Below are positions 8,342 through 15,428 of a stretch of DNA of 64,000 bases, in pieces. The position numbers were made by a program, and so were the translations under genes. How positions within the stretch are numbered: position 1 is the first letter of the stretch; every line of letters begins with the position of its first letter. The notes under the pieces are model-generated. The model saw only the letters and a program-made list of their open reading frames with translations. It was not told the DNA's origin and made no database searches. This DNA is from Croceibacterium_B sp963783195. GTDB lineage: Bacteria; Pseudomonadota; Alphaproteobacteria; Sphingomonadales; Sphingomonadaceae. The stretch is from positions 2,418,001 to 2,482,000 of the forward strand of contig CAWAMV010000004.1 in assembly GCA_963783195.1 (NCBI GenBank). Direction: 5' to 3'.

Positions 8342-8681
8342 CAAGCTGCAGATGCCGCGCACCGTGCGCCGCTCGCCCGGCGTTCGCCTGCGCGAACAGC
8401 TGATCGCGCTCGCCGCAGGGCATGGGGACATCTGCGCGCACGAGGAAAAATCCTGGGCCAGCGTGACTTTCGCCGGCACGCGCCACCGGATCGACCTGGC
8501 GTTCGAGGGTCCCGAGGCGATCGAGGCGGGCGAATGCTTCATCGCCTTCCTGCCCGAGCACGAGTTCGCGATTCCCCGGCAACTTGTGGCCGATGCCGCC
8601 ATTGTCGCGGTCGACCATCGCCTCTCGCCCGAGCCGCGGCTGACGGTAACGTGCGAGCTGCTACTGCTGGACGAGGATTAA
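8328..8681 (+). CDS. Protein of unknown function, 117 aa
   Basis: No family recognised. The protein is soluble and alpha/beta in appearance, with a basic N-terminus (residues 1-25), and ends in an acidic LLLDED tail. An upstream in-frame ATG at 8313 would add five residues. I prefer 8328 because a GGGGG tract lies about six bases before it. It overlaps the preceding 63-residue gene, so the two form a translationally coupled pair. It ends 4 bases into the convergent dehydrogenase gene. The pair is probably controlled by the divergent S24 repressor. Confidence 0.6.
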   Translation: MHFNNKLQMPRTVRRSPGVRLREQLIALAAGHGDICAHEEKSWASVTFAGTRHRIDLAFEGPEAIEAGECFIAFLPEHEFAIPRQLVADAAIVAVDHRLSPEPRLTVTCELLLLDED

Positions 8682-9616
8682 TAGCCGCGCAGGAGGTCCA
8701 CCTCGGCCTCCATCGGCTCGCCCTTGCGGTAATGCTCGCAGTTGCGCGCGAACCGCTCGGCCCCGCGCCGGAGACTGGCGAGCGAGGGAATGCCGCTGAG
8801 GTGCATCGTGATGTGGGCGTTCGGTACGTCCCACAAGGGGTGGCCCGGCGGCAACGGCTCGGGGTTGGTCACGTCGAGCACCGCGGCCGCGATGCGCCGC
8901 TCGCGCAGGGCATCGATCAGAGCGCCGGTCTCGACGATGTCGGCGCGGGCGAAGTTCACCAGCACCGCTTCGCGCTTCATCGCAGCGAATTCGGCCGCGC
9001 CGAACAGCCCGCGCGTCTCGGCAGTGCCGGGCAGCGCCAGGACGATCCAGTCGAACTCGCCGAGCCGGGCGCGCCAGTCATCCGGGCCGAGTTCGCCTGC
9101 GCCCGGCGTTCGGCGCACCGGGACGACCTCCACCCCCAGCCCTTCAAGCATCGGGCCAAGCGCCTGTCCGATCGGCCCCTGCCCCATCACCAGCGCGCGG
9201 CTTCCGGCCAGTTCGCGCACCGCCGGCGCCTCGTCGAGCCACTCGCGCCGCTCCTGCGCCATGGCGACCGCGCGGTAATCCTTGGCCGCCGCCAGCATCG
9301 AGAGCACGACCCATTCGGCCACTGCCATCGCCGTCAGCCCGCGCCCGCAAGTCAGTTTCACGCCGCGCGCGTGGAAGTCGGCCAGCGGGAGCCAGTCGAC
9401 CCCCGCAAAGGCGGTGTTGAGCCAGCGCAGCTCGCCCGCCGCCGCCATGGCGCGCAGCGGAGCATCCTTGTCGAGCAGGTCGAACCAGCCGATTTCCGCG
9501 TCCGGGGCCAGCGCCACCAGTTCCTCGGGCGAGCCCCACCAGCGCGGCTCGATCCACGCGGGCAGCAGCGGCTCGAGCATCGGTCGCCCGCGTTCCGGAA
9601 GGACGGCAACTGTCAT
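8678..9616 (-). CDS. D-isomer-specific 2-hydroxyacid dehydrogenase
   Basis: The 312-residue protein has the NAD(P)-binding Rossmann motif GQGPIGQALG (about residues 145-154) and the family's catalytic set: Arg224 in FARADI, Glu253 in NPEPLP and His272 in ITMHLSG. It reduces or oxidises 2-keto/2-hydroxy acids; glyoxylate/hydroxypyruvate reductase-like activity is plausible but the substrate is not determined. It begins 4 bases after the cysS stop, so both are in one transcript, although no metabolic link to cysteine charging is obvious. Confidence 0.9.
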   Translation of the reverse strand: MTVAVLPERGRPMLEPLLPAWIEPRWWGSPEELVALAPDAEIGWFDLLDKDAPLRAMAAAGELRWLNTAFAGVDWLPLADFHARGVKLTCGRGLTAMAVAEWVVLSMLAAAKDYRAVAMAQERREWLDEAPAVRELAGSRALVMGQGPIGQALGPMLEGLGVEVVPVRRTPGAGELGPDDWRARLGEFDWIVLALPGTAETRGLFGAAEFAAMKREAVLVNFARADIVETGALIDALRERRIAAAVLDVTNPEPLPPGHPLWDVPNAHITMHLSGIPSLASLRRGAERFARNCEHYRKGEPMEAEVDLLRGY

Positions 9617-9620
9617 CCGG

Positions 9621-11111
9621 CTAGAGCTTCCACTCCCAGCCGAGCGGGTCGCCGTCCATCACCTCGACGCCCTTCGCCGCAAGCTCGTCGCGCAGCGCGT
9701 CGGAGGTGGCGAAGTCCTTTGCCGCGCGGGCTTCCTTGCGGCGGGCGAGTGCGGCTTCGATCTCGCCTTCGGAGATCTGCGCAGAGGCAGGGCGCAGGCG
9801 CAGGTCGGTGCGGTGGAGGCCGAGCAGGCCGAGCCCCAGGACCGCGTCCATCGCCGCGACGAGCGCGTGGCGCTGGCGCGGGTCAGCCTTCTTTGCCGCC
9901 AGCACCGCCTCCAGCGCGGTCAGCGCCAGCGGCGTGTTGAGGTCGTCGGCCATTGCGTGGTCGAATTCGACCAGCCGCGGCAGCAGGACGGCATCGAGTT
10001 CGCCGTGGATCGCCGCCTCGGTCCAGCCGCCGTCGGGCGTGGCCACCGGCTCTTCGCCGCCCAGCTTGGCCATGAGCTGTTCGATGCTCAGCACCATGCG
10101 CTTCAGCCGCGTGAGCGCCGCACCGAGACCTTCCCACGAAAACTCCAGCTCGCTGCGGTAATGCGCCTGGAGACACATCATGCGGTAGGCGAGCGGATGA
10201 TAGCCCTTGTCGTTCAGCAGCTTCAATCGCAGGAACTCGCCCGAGGATTTGCTCATCTTTCCAGAGCGTTCGACGAGGAAGTTGTTGTGCATCCACACCT
10301 TCGCCCCGCTCGCGTCGGAGTGGCAGAAGGCCTGGTTCTGGGCGATCTCGTTCGGGTGGTGGATCTCGCGGTGGTCGATCCCGCCGGTGTGGATATCGAA
10401 CGGGAAGCCCAACAGCTTGCCGCTCATCACCGAGCATTCGAGATGCCAGCCGGGCGCGCCCCTGCCCCACGGCGAGTCCCATTCCATCTGCCGCTTCTCG
10501 CCCGCCGGCGTCTTGCGCCAGATGGCGAAATCGGCGGCGTTGCGCTTGCCCTCGACCGCCTCGATCCGGCCCTCGCCCTCATCGGTTTTCGCGCGCGCCA
10601 GCCTGCCGTAATCGGCCACTGTCGAGACGTCGAAGTAGAGCCCGCTGTCGAGTTCGTAGCAATGCTCGGGCGCGATTGACCTGGCGAACTCGATCATCGG
10701 CTCGATGTAGTCGGTGGCGATCGACCATTCGGCCGGCTGGCGGATGTTGAGCGCGCGGACATCGGCCCAGTAAGCCTCGGTGTAGTGCTTGGCGATGTCC
10801 CAGATCGACGCCTTTTCGCCTTTTTGGGCCCGCTCGGCCGCGGCCTTCTCCAGCTTGTCCTCGCCAGCGTCGGCGTCGTCGGTCAGGTGGCCGACGTCGG
10901 TGATGTTGATGACGTGGGTGAGCTCGTAGCCCTTCCAGCTCAACGTCCGCCCCAGCACGTCGGCGAAGACGTAGGCGCGCATGTTGCCGATGTGCGGATA
11001 GTTGTACACAGTCGGCCCGCACGAATAGACTCGCGCCTCGCCGGGGTGAACGGGAGTGAAGGTCTCCAGTTGCCGGGTGAGCGAGTTGAACAGGTGGAGG
11101 GGGACGGTCAT
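9621..11111 (-). CDS. cysS: Cysteine--tRNA ligase
   Basis: CysRS charges tRNA-Cys. At 496 residues it has the class I signatures HIGN (40-43) and KMSKS (285-289). It also has the zinc-site residues expected around Cys31, Cys226 and His251/Glu255. The C-terminal helical anticodon-binding region is complete. It is the first gene of a two-gene minus-strand unit with the 2-hydroxyacid dehydrogenase. Its start region is 100 bases from the divergent antitoxin gene. Confidence 0.97.
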   Translation of the reverse strand: MTVPLHLFNSLTRQLETFTPVHPGEARVYSCGPTVYNYPHIGNMRAYVFADVLGRTLSWKGYELTHVINITDVGHLTDDADAGEDKLEKAAAERAQKGEKASIWDIAKHYTEAYWADVRALNIRQPAEWSIATDYIEPMIEFARSIAPEHCYELDSGLYFDVSTVADYGRLARAKTDEGEGRIEAVEGKRNAADFAIWRKTPAGEKRQMEWDSPWGRGAPGWHLECSVMSGKLLGFPFDIHTGGIDHREIHHPNEIAQNQAFCHSDASGAKVWMHNNFLVERSGKMSKSSGEFLRLKLLNDKGYHPLAYRMMCLQAHYRSELEFSWEGLGAALTRLKRMVLSIEQLMAKLGGEEPVATPDGGWTEAAIHGELDAVLLPRLVEFDHAMADDLNTPLALTALEAVLAAKKADPRQRHALVAAMDAVLGLGLLGLHRTDLRLRPASAQISEGEIEAALARRKEARAAKDFATSDALRDELAAKGVEVMDGDPLGWEWKL

Positions 11112-11170
11112 CTTGGCGGCGGACTTAAGCTAGGCTCACGATTGGTCAAGCCCGCGGCAAATCCTGACAT

Positions 11171-11188
11171 TGTGCAATGTTTTGCACA
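11171..11188. promoter_or_regulatory. Operator-like palindrome upstream of antitoxin (TGTGCAA-N4-TTGCACA)
   Basis: Perfect 7-base arms around TGTT, ending 23 bases before the antitoxin ATG. YefM/Phd antitoxins repress their own promoter through similar short palindromes (the E. coli yefM core is TGTACA). Autoregulation here is an inference. Confidence 0.55.
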
Positions 11189-11209
11189 TATCTCAGCCAA
11201 GGAGATATG
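11187..11209 (+). promoter_or_regulatory. Inverted repeat that would sequester the antitoxin ribosome binding site
   Basis: CATATCTC (11187-11194) and GAGATATG (11202-11209) are perfect 8-base complements around AGCCAAG. The right arm includes the GGAGA Shine-Dalgarno, six bases before the ATG at 11212. If transcribed, the stem would hide the ribosome site. As DNA it could instead be a second operator, overlapping the first by two bases. Confidence 0.5.
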
Positions 11210-11211
11210 CG

Positions 11212-11490
11212 ATGGACGTGGTGACCTATTCGGAAGCACGCAAGAACCTCAAGACCGTGATGGACCGCGTTGTGGACGACAGCGATTTCACCGTCATCAC
11301 CCGTCAGCGCGGCGAGCCGGTCGTCATGGTTTCGATGTCGGAGTGGAACTCCATCCAGGAAACCGCGCATCTGCTGTCCTCACCCCGAAACGCTGAGCGA
11401 CTGCGCGCTTCGATCGCCGAACTCGAATCAGGCAAGAGCGCCGAGCACGAACTCATCGACGATAGCGAGCAGGCCGACGCCGCCGAATGA
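11212..11490 (+). CDS. Orphan YefM/Phd-family antitoxin
   Basis: The 92-residue protein has the Phd/YefM fold signature: TYSEARKNLKTVMDRV, then VITRQRGEPVVMVSMSEW, then a helical, acidic C-terminal tail that would wrap a toxin. Such antitoxins bind DNA with the N-terminal domain and neutralise a YoeB or Doc toxin. Here the following frame does not encode a recognisable toxin: the next gene is a PCuAC-like protein about 100 bases away. I start at the ATG after GGAGA; the frame is open upstream, but that part overlaps the operator. Confidence 0.85.
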   Translation: MDVVTYSEARKNLKTVMDRVVDDSDFTVITRQRGEPVVMVSMSEWNSIQETAHLLSSPRNAERLRASIAELESGKSAEHELIDDSEQADAAE

Positions 11491-11589
11491 AGCACCGGCC
11501 CGGACCGCCTCCTGAGCCTTCGCGGAACGACAGTGCAGCCCACCGGTTTTTCTCCTGTCCAAAGATATTTCGCGGGAACCGGAGCAATT

Positions 11590-12105
11590 ATGAGCAAACA
11601 CATCTGGAAAATCGCCGTTGTCGCCGTGCTCGCCATTGTCGCGGTGGTGATGTTCGCTTCGCCCTTCGCCCCTGACGACGATACCGTGGCGTCGAACGCC
11701 CCCGAGTTCGGGTCGACCGTGAAGGTGAGCGACGCGCGGCTGGTGCTTGCGCCGGTGGCGGGCGAACCCGCGCGGGTCTATTTCGACGTCACCAACAGTG
11801 GCGAGAAAGGCCTCTATATCACGCAGGTCACGGTTGAGCATGGCAGCGACGATGCGATGATCGCGCGCATAGACGGGCCGGTGAACGACGACATCGCCAA
11901 CATTCCGGTCAATCCGGGGGAGACTGTCAGCTTCGGGCCCAACGCTCGGCAGGCCGTGCTGACATCCTATGACTCGTCGGTCGTGCCCGGCGCGAAAGTC
12001 GACATGCGGCTGACCTTCGGCACATCCGACAGCATGATCGTCCCGATGGAGGTCATGGCGTCCGAAGGGCTGGTAGAGGGCACGCCCGCGGACACCGGCA
12101 CCTGA
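11590..12105 (+). CDS. PCu(A)C-like exported protein lacking the canonical copper ligands
   Basis: The 171-residue protein has an N-terminal hydrophobic segment (residues 5-25) that acts as a signal peptide or anchor. A cupredoxin-like beta domain follows, resembling the PCu(A)C copper chaperone family: V-x-F-x-V-T-N near residue 60, G-E-T-V-x-F-x-P, and the final L-T-F-G-x-x-x-x-I-x-V-P-M-E-V. PCu(A)C proteins bind copper through an H-x-M and two further residues; these histidines and methionines are not at the expected places. A ribosome site GGAG lies five bases before the ATG. A copper role is doubtful; it may be a structural relative. Confidence 0.7.
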   Translation: MSKHIWKIAVVAVLAIVAVVMFASPFAPDDDTVASNAPEFGSTVKVSDARLVLAPVAGEPARVYFDVTNSGEKGLYITQVTVEHGSDDAMIARIDGPVNDDIANIPVNPGETVSFGPNARQAVLTSYDSSVVPGAKVDMRLTFGTSDSMIVPMEVMASEGLVEGTPADTGT

Positions 12106-12121
12106 TCTTCGGGACAGGAGT

Positions 12122-13939
12122 TCACTCCACCTCGAACAGATCGGCCAGCTGCTCGATGATCGTGCCGCCCAGTTGCTCCACGTCCATGATGGTCACCGCG
12201 CGCTTGTAATAGCGGGTCACGTCGTGGCCGATGCCGATGGCGACGAGCTGGACGGGGGACTGGCGCTCGATCCAGTCGATCACCTTCCTGAGGTGCGTTT
12301 CGAGGTAGCCGGCGTTGTTCACGCTCAGCGTCGAATCGTCGACCGGCGCGCCGTCGGAGATGACCATCAGGATACGCCGGTCCTCGGGCCGCGCGAGAAT
12401 GCGGTTGTGCGCCCAGATCAGCGCCTCGCCGTCGATGTTCTCCTTGAGCAGCCCTTCGCGCATCATCAGGCCGAGGCTCTTGCGCGCGCGGCGCATGGGC
12501 TCGTCGGCCTTCTTGTAGATGATGTGCCTGAGGTCGTTGAGGCGGCCCGGGTGCGAAGGCTTGCCTTCGGTCAGCCACTTCTCGCGTGACTGCCCGCCCT
12601 TCCAGGCGCGGGTGGTGAAGCCGAGGATCTCGACCTTCACGCCGCAGCGTTCCAGCGTGCGGGCCATGATGTCGGCGCTGATCGCGGCGATCGAGATCGG
12701 CCGCCCGCGCATCGAGCCGGAATTGTCGATCAGCAGGGTGACGACGGTGTCCTTGAACTCCTGGTCGCGTTCGATCTTGTAGGACAGCGAATGGCCGGGG
12801 CTGACGATCACGCGGGCGAGCCGGGCCGGATCGAGCAGGCCGTCTTCCTGGTCGAAGTCCCAACTGCGGTTCTGCTGCGCCATCAGCCGCCGCTGCAGCC
12901 GGTTGGCCAGCCGGGTGACGACGCCCTGCAGACCGGTCAGCTGGCTGTCGAGATAGGCGCGCAACCGGTCGAGCTCCTCGTAGTCGCACAGCTCGGTCGC
13001 CTCGACGACCTCGTCGAACTCCTCGGTGTAGACCTGGTAGTCGAACGTCTCGGGCAGGTCGGTCCACGGGCGATTGGGGCGAACCGGCATCATCGCCTCC
13101 TCGCCCTCGTCGCCGGGCTCGCCCTCGGCCATTTCCTGCTCCTGCGACGAGGCCTCGCTTTCTCCGTCCTCGTCGCCCTCGCCCTGTTCGGCGGTCATTT
13201 CCTGCGGGCGCTGCTCGGTGCCCTGGTCCTGATCGTTGTCGGACTCGCTCTCGTCGGTACCGTCCTGGTCCTCACCCTCCATGTCCTCGTCGCCTGCCTC
13301 GTCGAGCTCGTCGGTGGCGATCATCTCGAGGTGGCGCAGCATGTCGAGGCCGAGCTGCTGGAAGGCGCGCTGGTCGTCGACCAGGGTGGCCAGGCGTTCG
13401 AAGTCGTCGCCCGTGCGCGCTTCGATCGATTCGCGCACCAGTTCGACCGCGGCGGCAGCGGACGGCGGGATTTCCTGCCCGGTCAGCGCCTCACGCAGCA
13501 TCAGGGCGAGCGCGGTGGCCATCGGAACCTCGTCCTCGTGCGCGGCACGGGCGATGGGGTCGGAGCGAGTGCGCAAGTCGGTCGAGGCGGCGAGATTGCC
13601 GCGCATTCCGGCGTAGTTGTTCTCGCCCAGCGCCTCGTAGCGCACGCGCTCGATCGCGTCGTAGGCGGCGCGCGCGGCCGGCTCGGCCGGCATGTGCCTG
13701 GCGTGGAGCGCGTCGTTGTGATGGCGCAGGCGCAGCGCGAAGCTGTCGGCAAAGCCGCGCGCCTCCTGCGCCGCGGTCGCCGGCAGGTTGCGGCCCGGCA
13801 TCGGCACGCGCATCGCCTTGCCCTGAATGGTTGGCACGTCCGAGGTCCAGGAAACCTCGGCTTCCGTCTCGTGCGCGATCGCGCGCGCGGCGCCGGTCAG
13901 CGCGTGCTTGAAACGGTCGAGGGGGGATTCGTCGGCCAT
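12122..13939 (-). CDS. cobT: Cobaltochelatase subunit CobT
   Basis: CobT works with CobS (AAA+) and CobN to insert cobalt into hydrogenobyrinic acid a,c-diamide in aerobic B12 synthesis. This 605-residue protein has the usual plan: an N-terminal helical part, a very acidic middle (about residues 215-305, long runs of Glu/Asp/Gln), and a C-terminal von Willebrand A domain. The MIDAS motif is DNSGSM near residue 400, with ISDGAPVDD later. The ATG at 13939 gives the family N-terminus MADESPLDRFKHAL. No cobS or cobN is present in the window, although cobS is often adjacent in related genomes. Confidence 0.93.
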   Translation of the reverse strand: MADESPLDRFKHALTGAARAIAHETEAEVSWTSDVPTIQGKAMRVPMPGRNLPATAAQEARGFADSFALRLRHHNDALHARHMPAEPAARAAYDAIERVRYEALGENNYAGMRGNLAASTDLRTRSDPIARAAHEDEVPMATALALMLREALTGQEIPPSAAAAVELVRESIEARTGDDFERLATLVDDQRAFQQLGLDMLRHLEMIATDELDEAGDEDMEGEDQDGTDESESDNDQDQGTEQRPQEMTAEQGEGDEDGESEASSQEQEMAEGEPGDEGEEAMMPVRPNRPWTDLPETFDYQVYTEEFDEVVEATELCDYEELDRLRAYLDSQLTGLQGVVTRLANRLQRRLMAQQNRSWDFDQEDGLLDPARLARVIVSPGHSLSYKIERDQEFKDTVVTLLIDNSGSMRGRPISIAAISADIMARTLERCGVKVEILGFTTRAWKGGQSREKWLTEGKPSHPGRLNDLRHIIYKKADEPMRRARKSLGLMMREGLLKENIDGEALIWAHNRILARPEDRRILMVISDGAPVDDSTLSVNNAGYLETHLRKVIDWIERQSPVQLVAIGIGHDVTRYYKRAVTIMDVEQLGGTIIEQLADLFEVE

Positions 13940-14008
13940 GGTCCCAGCTAGAAAAACTATCTTCCGGCAGCATAGGAGCCGCCCGCGCCTGCGGCTATAA
14001 AGCCCGCG

Positions 14009-14653
14009 ATGGACCGCACAACCGGCTTTCGCCTTTTCCTGCTGGCCGGCTGCCTTGCGGCGCTTCCTTCCATCGCGCGCGCCGACGAGACCGACACCCA
14101 GCTCTGGCTCAACGGCGCGCTGTCGCGCTCGCTGGGCGCAGGCGCCACCGCCACGCTCGACGGGTCCGAGCGGCTCCGGCAAGGGCCCGACCAGTTGTTG
14201 CTGCGCGGCGCGCTCGACTGGAAGCTGTCACCCCGCGTGACCGTCGGCGGGGGGCTTGCCTATGTCACGGCCGGCGGCGTGAACGAGGTCAGGCCGCACC
14301 AGCACGTGACGCTTGGCTTCGGCCAGCTCGCCGTCCGCAGTCAGCTGGAGGAGCGCTTCGTCTCGACCGAGGACCGCGCGTTAATCCGCTTGCGCGAACG
14401 CGCCCAAGTGACCGTGCCCCTGGCCGCGAGGACGAAGGCCGTCGTCTCGGGCGAGGTTTATTTCATCCTCCGCCCGGCGAAGCCGACCGACACCCGCGAC
14501 ATCGAGCAGGTCCGCCTGATCGCCGCGCTGCGCCGGTCGCTTTCACCGCACTTCGAGGCGACGGGTGGCTACATGATGATCTATGCGCCGCGCCCCGGCG
14601 CGCCCGACCGGCTGAGCCACGTTCCGCAGCTCACCCTGTCGTACCGGATGTGA
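14009..14653 (+). CDS. DUF2490 outer-membrane beta-barrel-like protein
   Basis: A 214-residue protein with a signal peptide (hydrophobic core about residues 9-20, cleavage near ARA-DE). A series of amphipathic beta strands follows, ending in LTLSYRM. The terminal aromatic/hydrophobic strand and alternating pattern suggest an outer-membrane barrel of the DUF2490 type. No enzymatic motif is visible. It diverges from cobT with 69 bases between the starts and converges on the DUF4197 gene with no gap. Confidence 0.75.
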   Translation: MDRTTGFRLFLLAGCLAALPSIARADETDTQLWLNGALSRSLGAGATATLDGSERLRQGPDQLLLRGALDWKLSPRVTVGGGLAYVTAGGVNEVRPHQHVTLGFGQLAVRSQLEERFVSTEDRALIRLRERAQVTVPLAARTKAVVSGEVYFILRPAKPTDTRDIEQVRLIAALRRSLSPHFEATGGYMMIYAPRPGAPDRLSHVPQLTLSYRM

Positions 14654-15361
14654 TCAGAATGCGTTGGCGCCGCTCAGCACGCTGATCAGCGCCGGGTCGT
14701 TCGTGCTGCGTGGATCCCGGCGAATGGCCGCTTCCTCCAGCCCGATCTGGTCCCAGATCACGTTTTCCACCTTGTCGGCAAAGCCGGTCGCGACGGTAGC
14801 GGTGTTGACCCCAGTCAGGGACGAGAGGAGCTGGCCGACGAGCGGATCGCTCGCCACCCGCAGGGCGCTGCCAACGTCCGGCGCCATGACGTCGATCAGG
14901 CGGTTGCCCATGTTGGTATGCAGATAGCTGGTGGCAGCGGTCGGCCCGCCGCGGATGAGATCGATGGCGTTCTGGTAGCCGATCGTGCGGATCGTGTCGG
15001 CCACGACCGGCGCGGCGCGCTGGCTGGCGTTCCAGGCGATGTCGCCAAAGGCATTCTCCAGCCGGTTCTTGAACAGCGCCGAGGTGAGAATGCGTGAAAG
15101 GACGTCGCCCCGTCCGCCGAGGAACTCGCCGAGCCCCAGCTGCGCGACCTGCTGGTCCCAGAACCCGCCATTGCTGGTCATTCGGTCGAACGCCCGCTCG
15201 CTCGACAGGAACAGCAATCGCTGCACCGCGTCGACGAAACTGAACCCACCGAACCCGCTGGCGCAGGCCGAGACGGCAAACGCGCCCGAGGTGGCGAGCG
15301 TGCCGGCGATGAACGCGCGGCGGTGAAGAAAGGGGTTATTTTCCTGCTTGAATTCCGGCAT
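14654..15361 (-). CDS. DUF4197 family protein, exported (Tat-like/lipoprotein signal)
   Basis: The 235-residue protein has a signal with twin arginines (HRRAFIAG) and a hydrophobic stretch ending in VSAC, which could be a lipobox. The remainder is mainly helical, with the DUF4197 features of repeated N-x-L-x-N and D-x-I-R-G-G segments (IDLIRGG and TSYLHTNMGNRL). The family function is unknown. It diverges from priA (67 bases) and converges on the DUF2490 gene, with adjacent stop codons. Confidence 0.75.
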   Translation of the reverse strand: MPEFKQENNPFLHRRAFIAGTLATSGAFAVSACASGFGGFSFVDAVQRLLFLSSERAFDRMTSNGGFWDQQVAQLGLGEFLGGRGDVLSRILTSALFKNRLENAFGDIAWNASQRAAPVVADTIRTIGYQNAIDLIRGGPTAATSYLHTNMGNRLIDVMAPDVGSALRVASDPLVGQLLSSLTGVNTATVATGFADKVENVIWDQIGLEEAAIRRDPRSTNDPALISVLSGANAF

Positions 15362-15428
15362 CTCAACAGCTCCTCCGGCAGGGCGCCTTGCGGCCCCGCC
15401 CTATCGCTGCCCATATGTGGGCGACCCG

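Noticed and set aside
7389..8681. The S24 repressor as a prophage remnant
   Set aside because: No integrase, attachment site, structural or lysis genes were found around it.
12122..14182. An 81-residue N-terminal extension of CobT
   Set aside because: It overlaps the divergent DUF2490 gene with its clear signal peptide. The internal ATG at 13939 gives the conserved CobT N-terminus.
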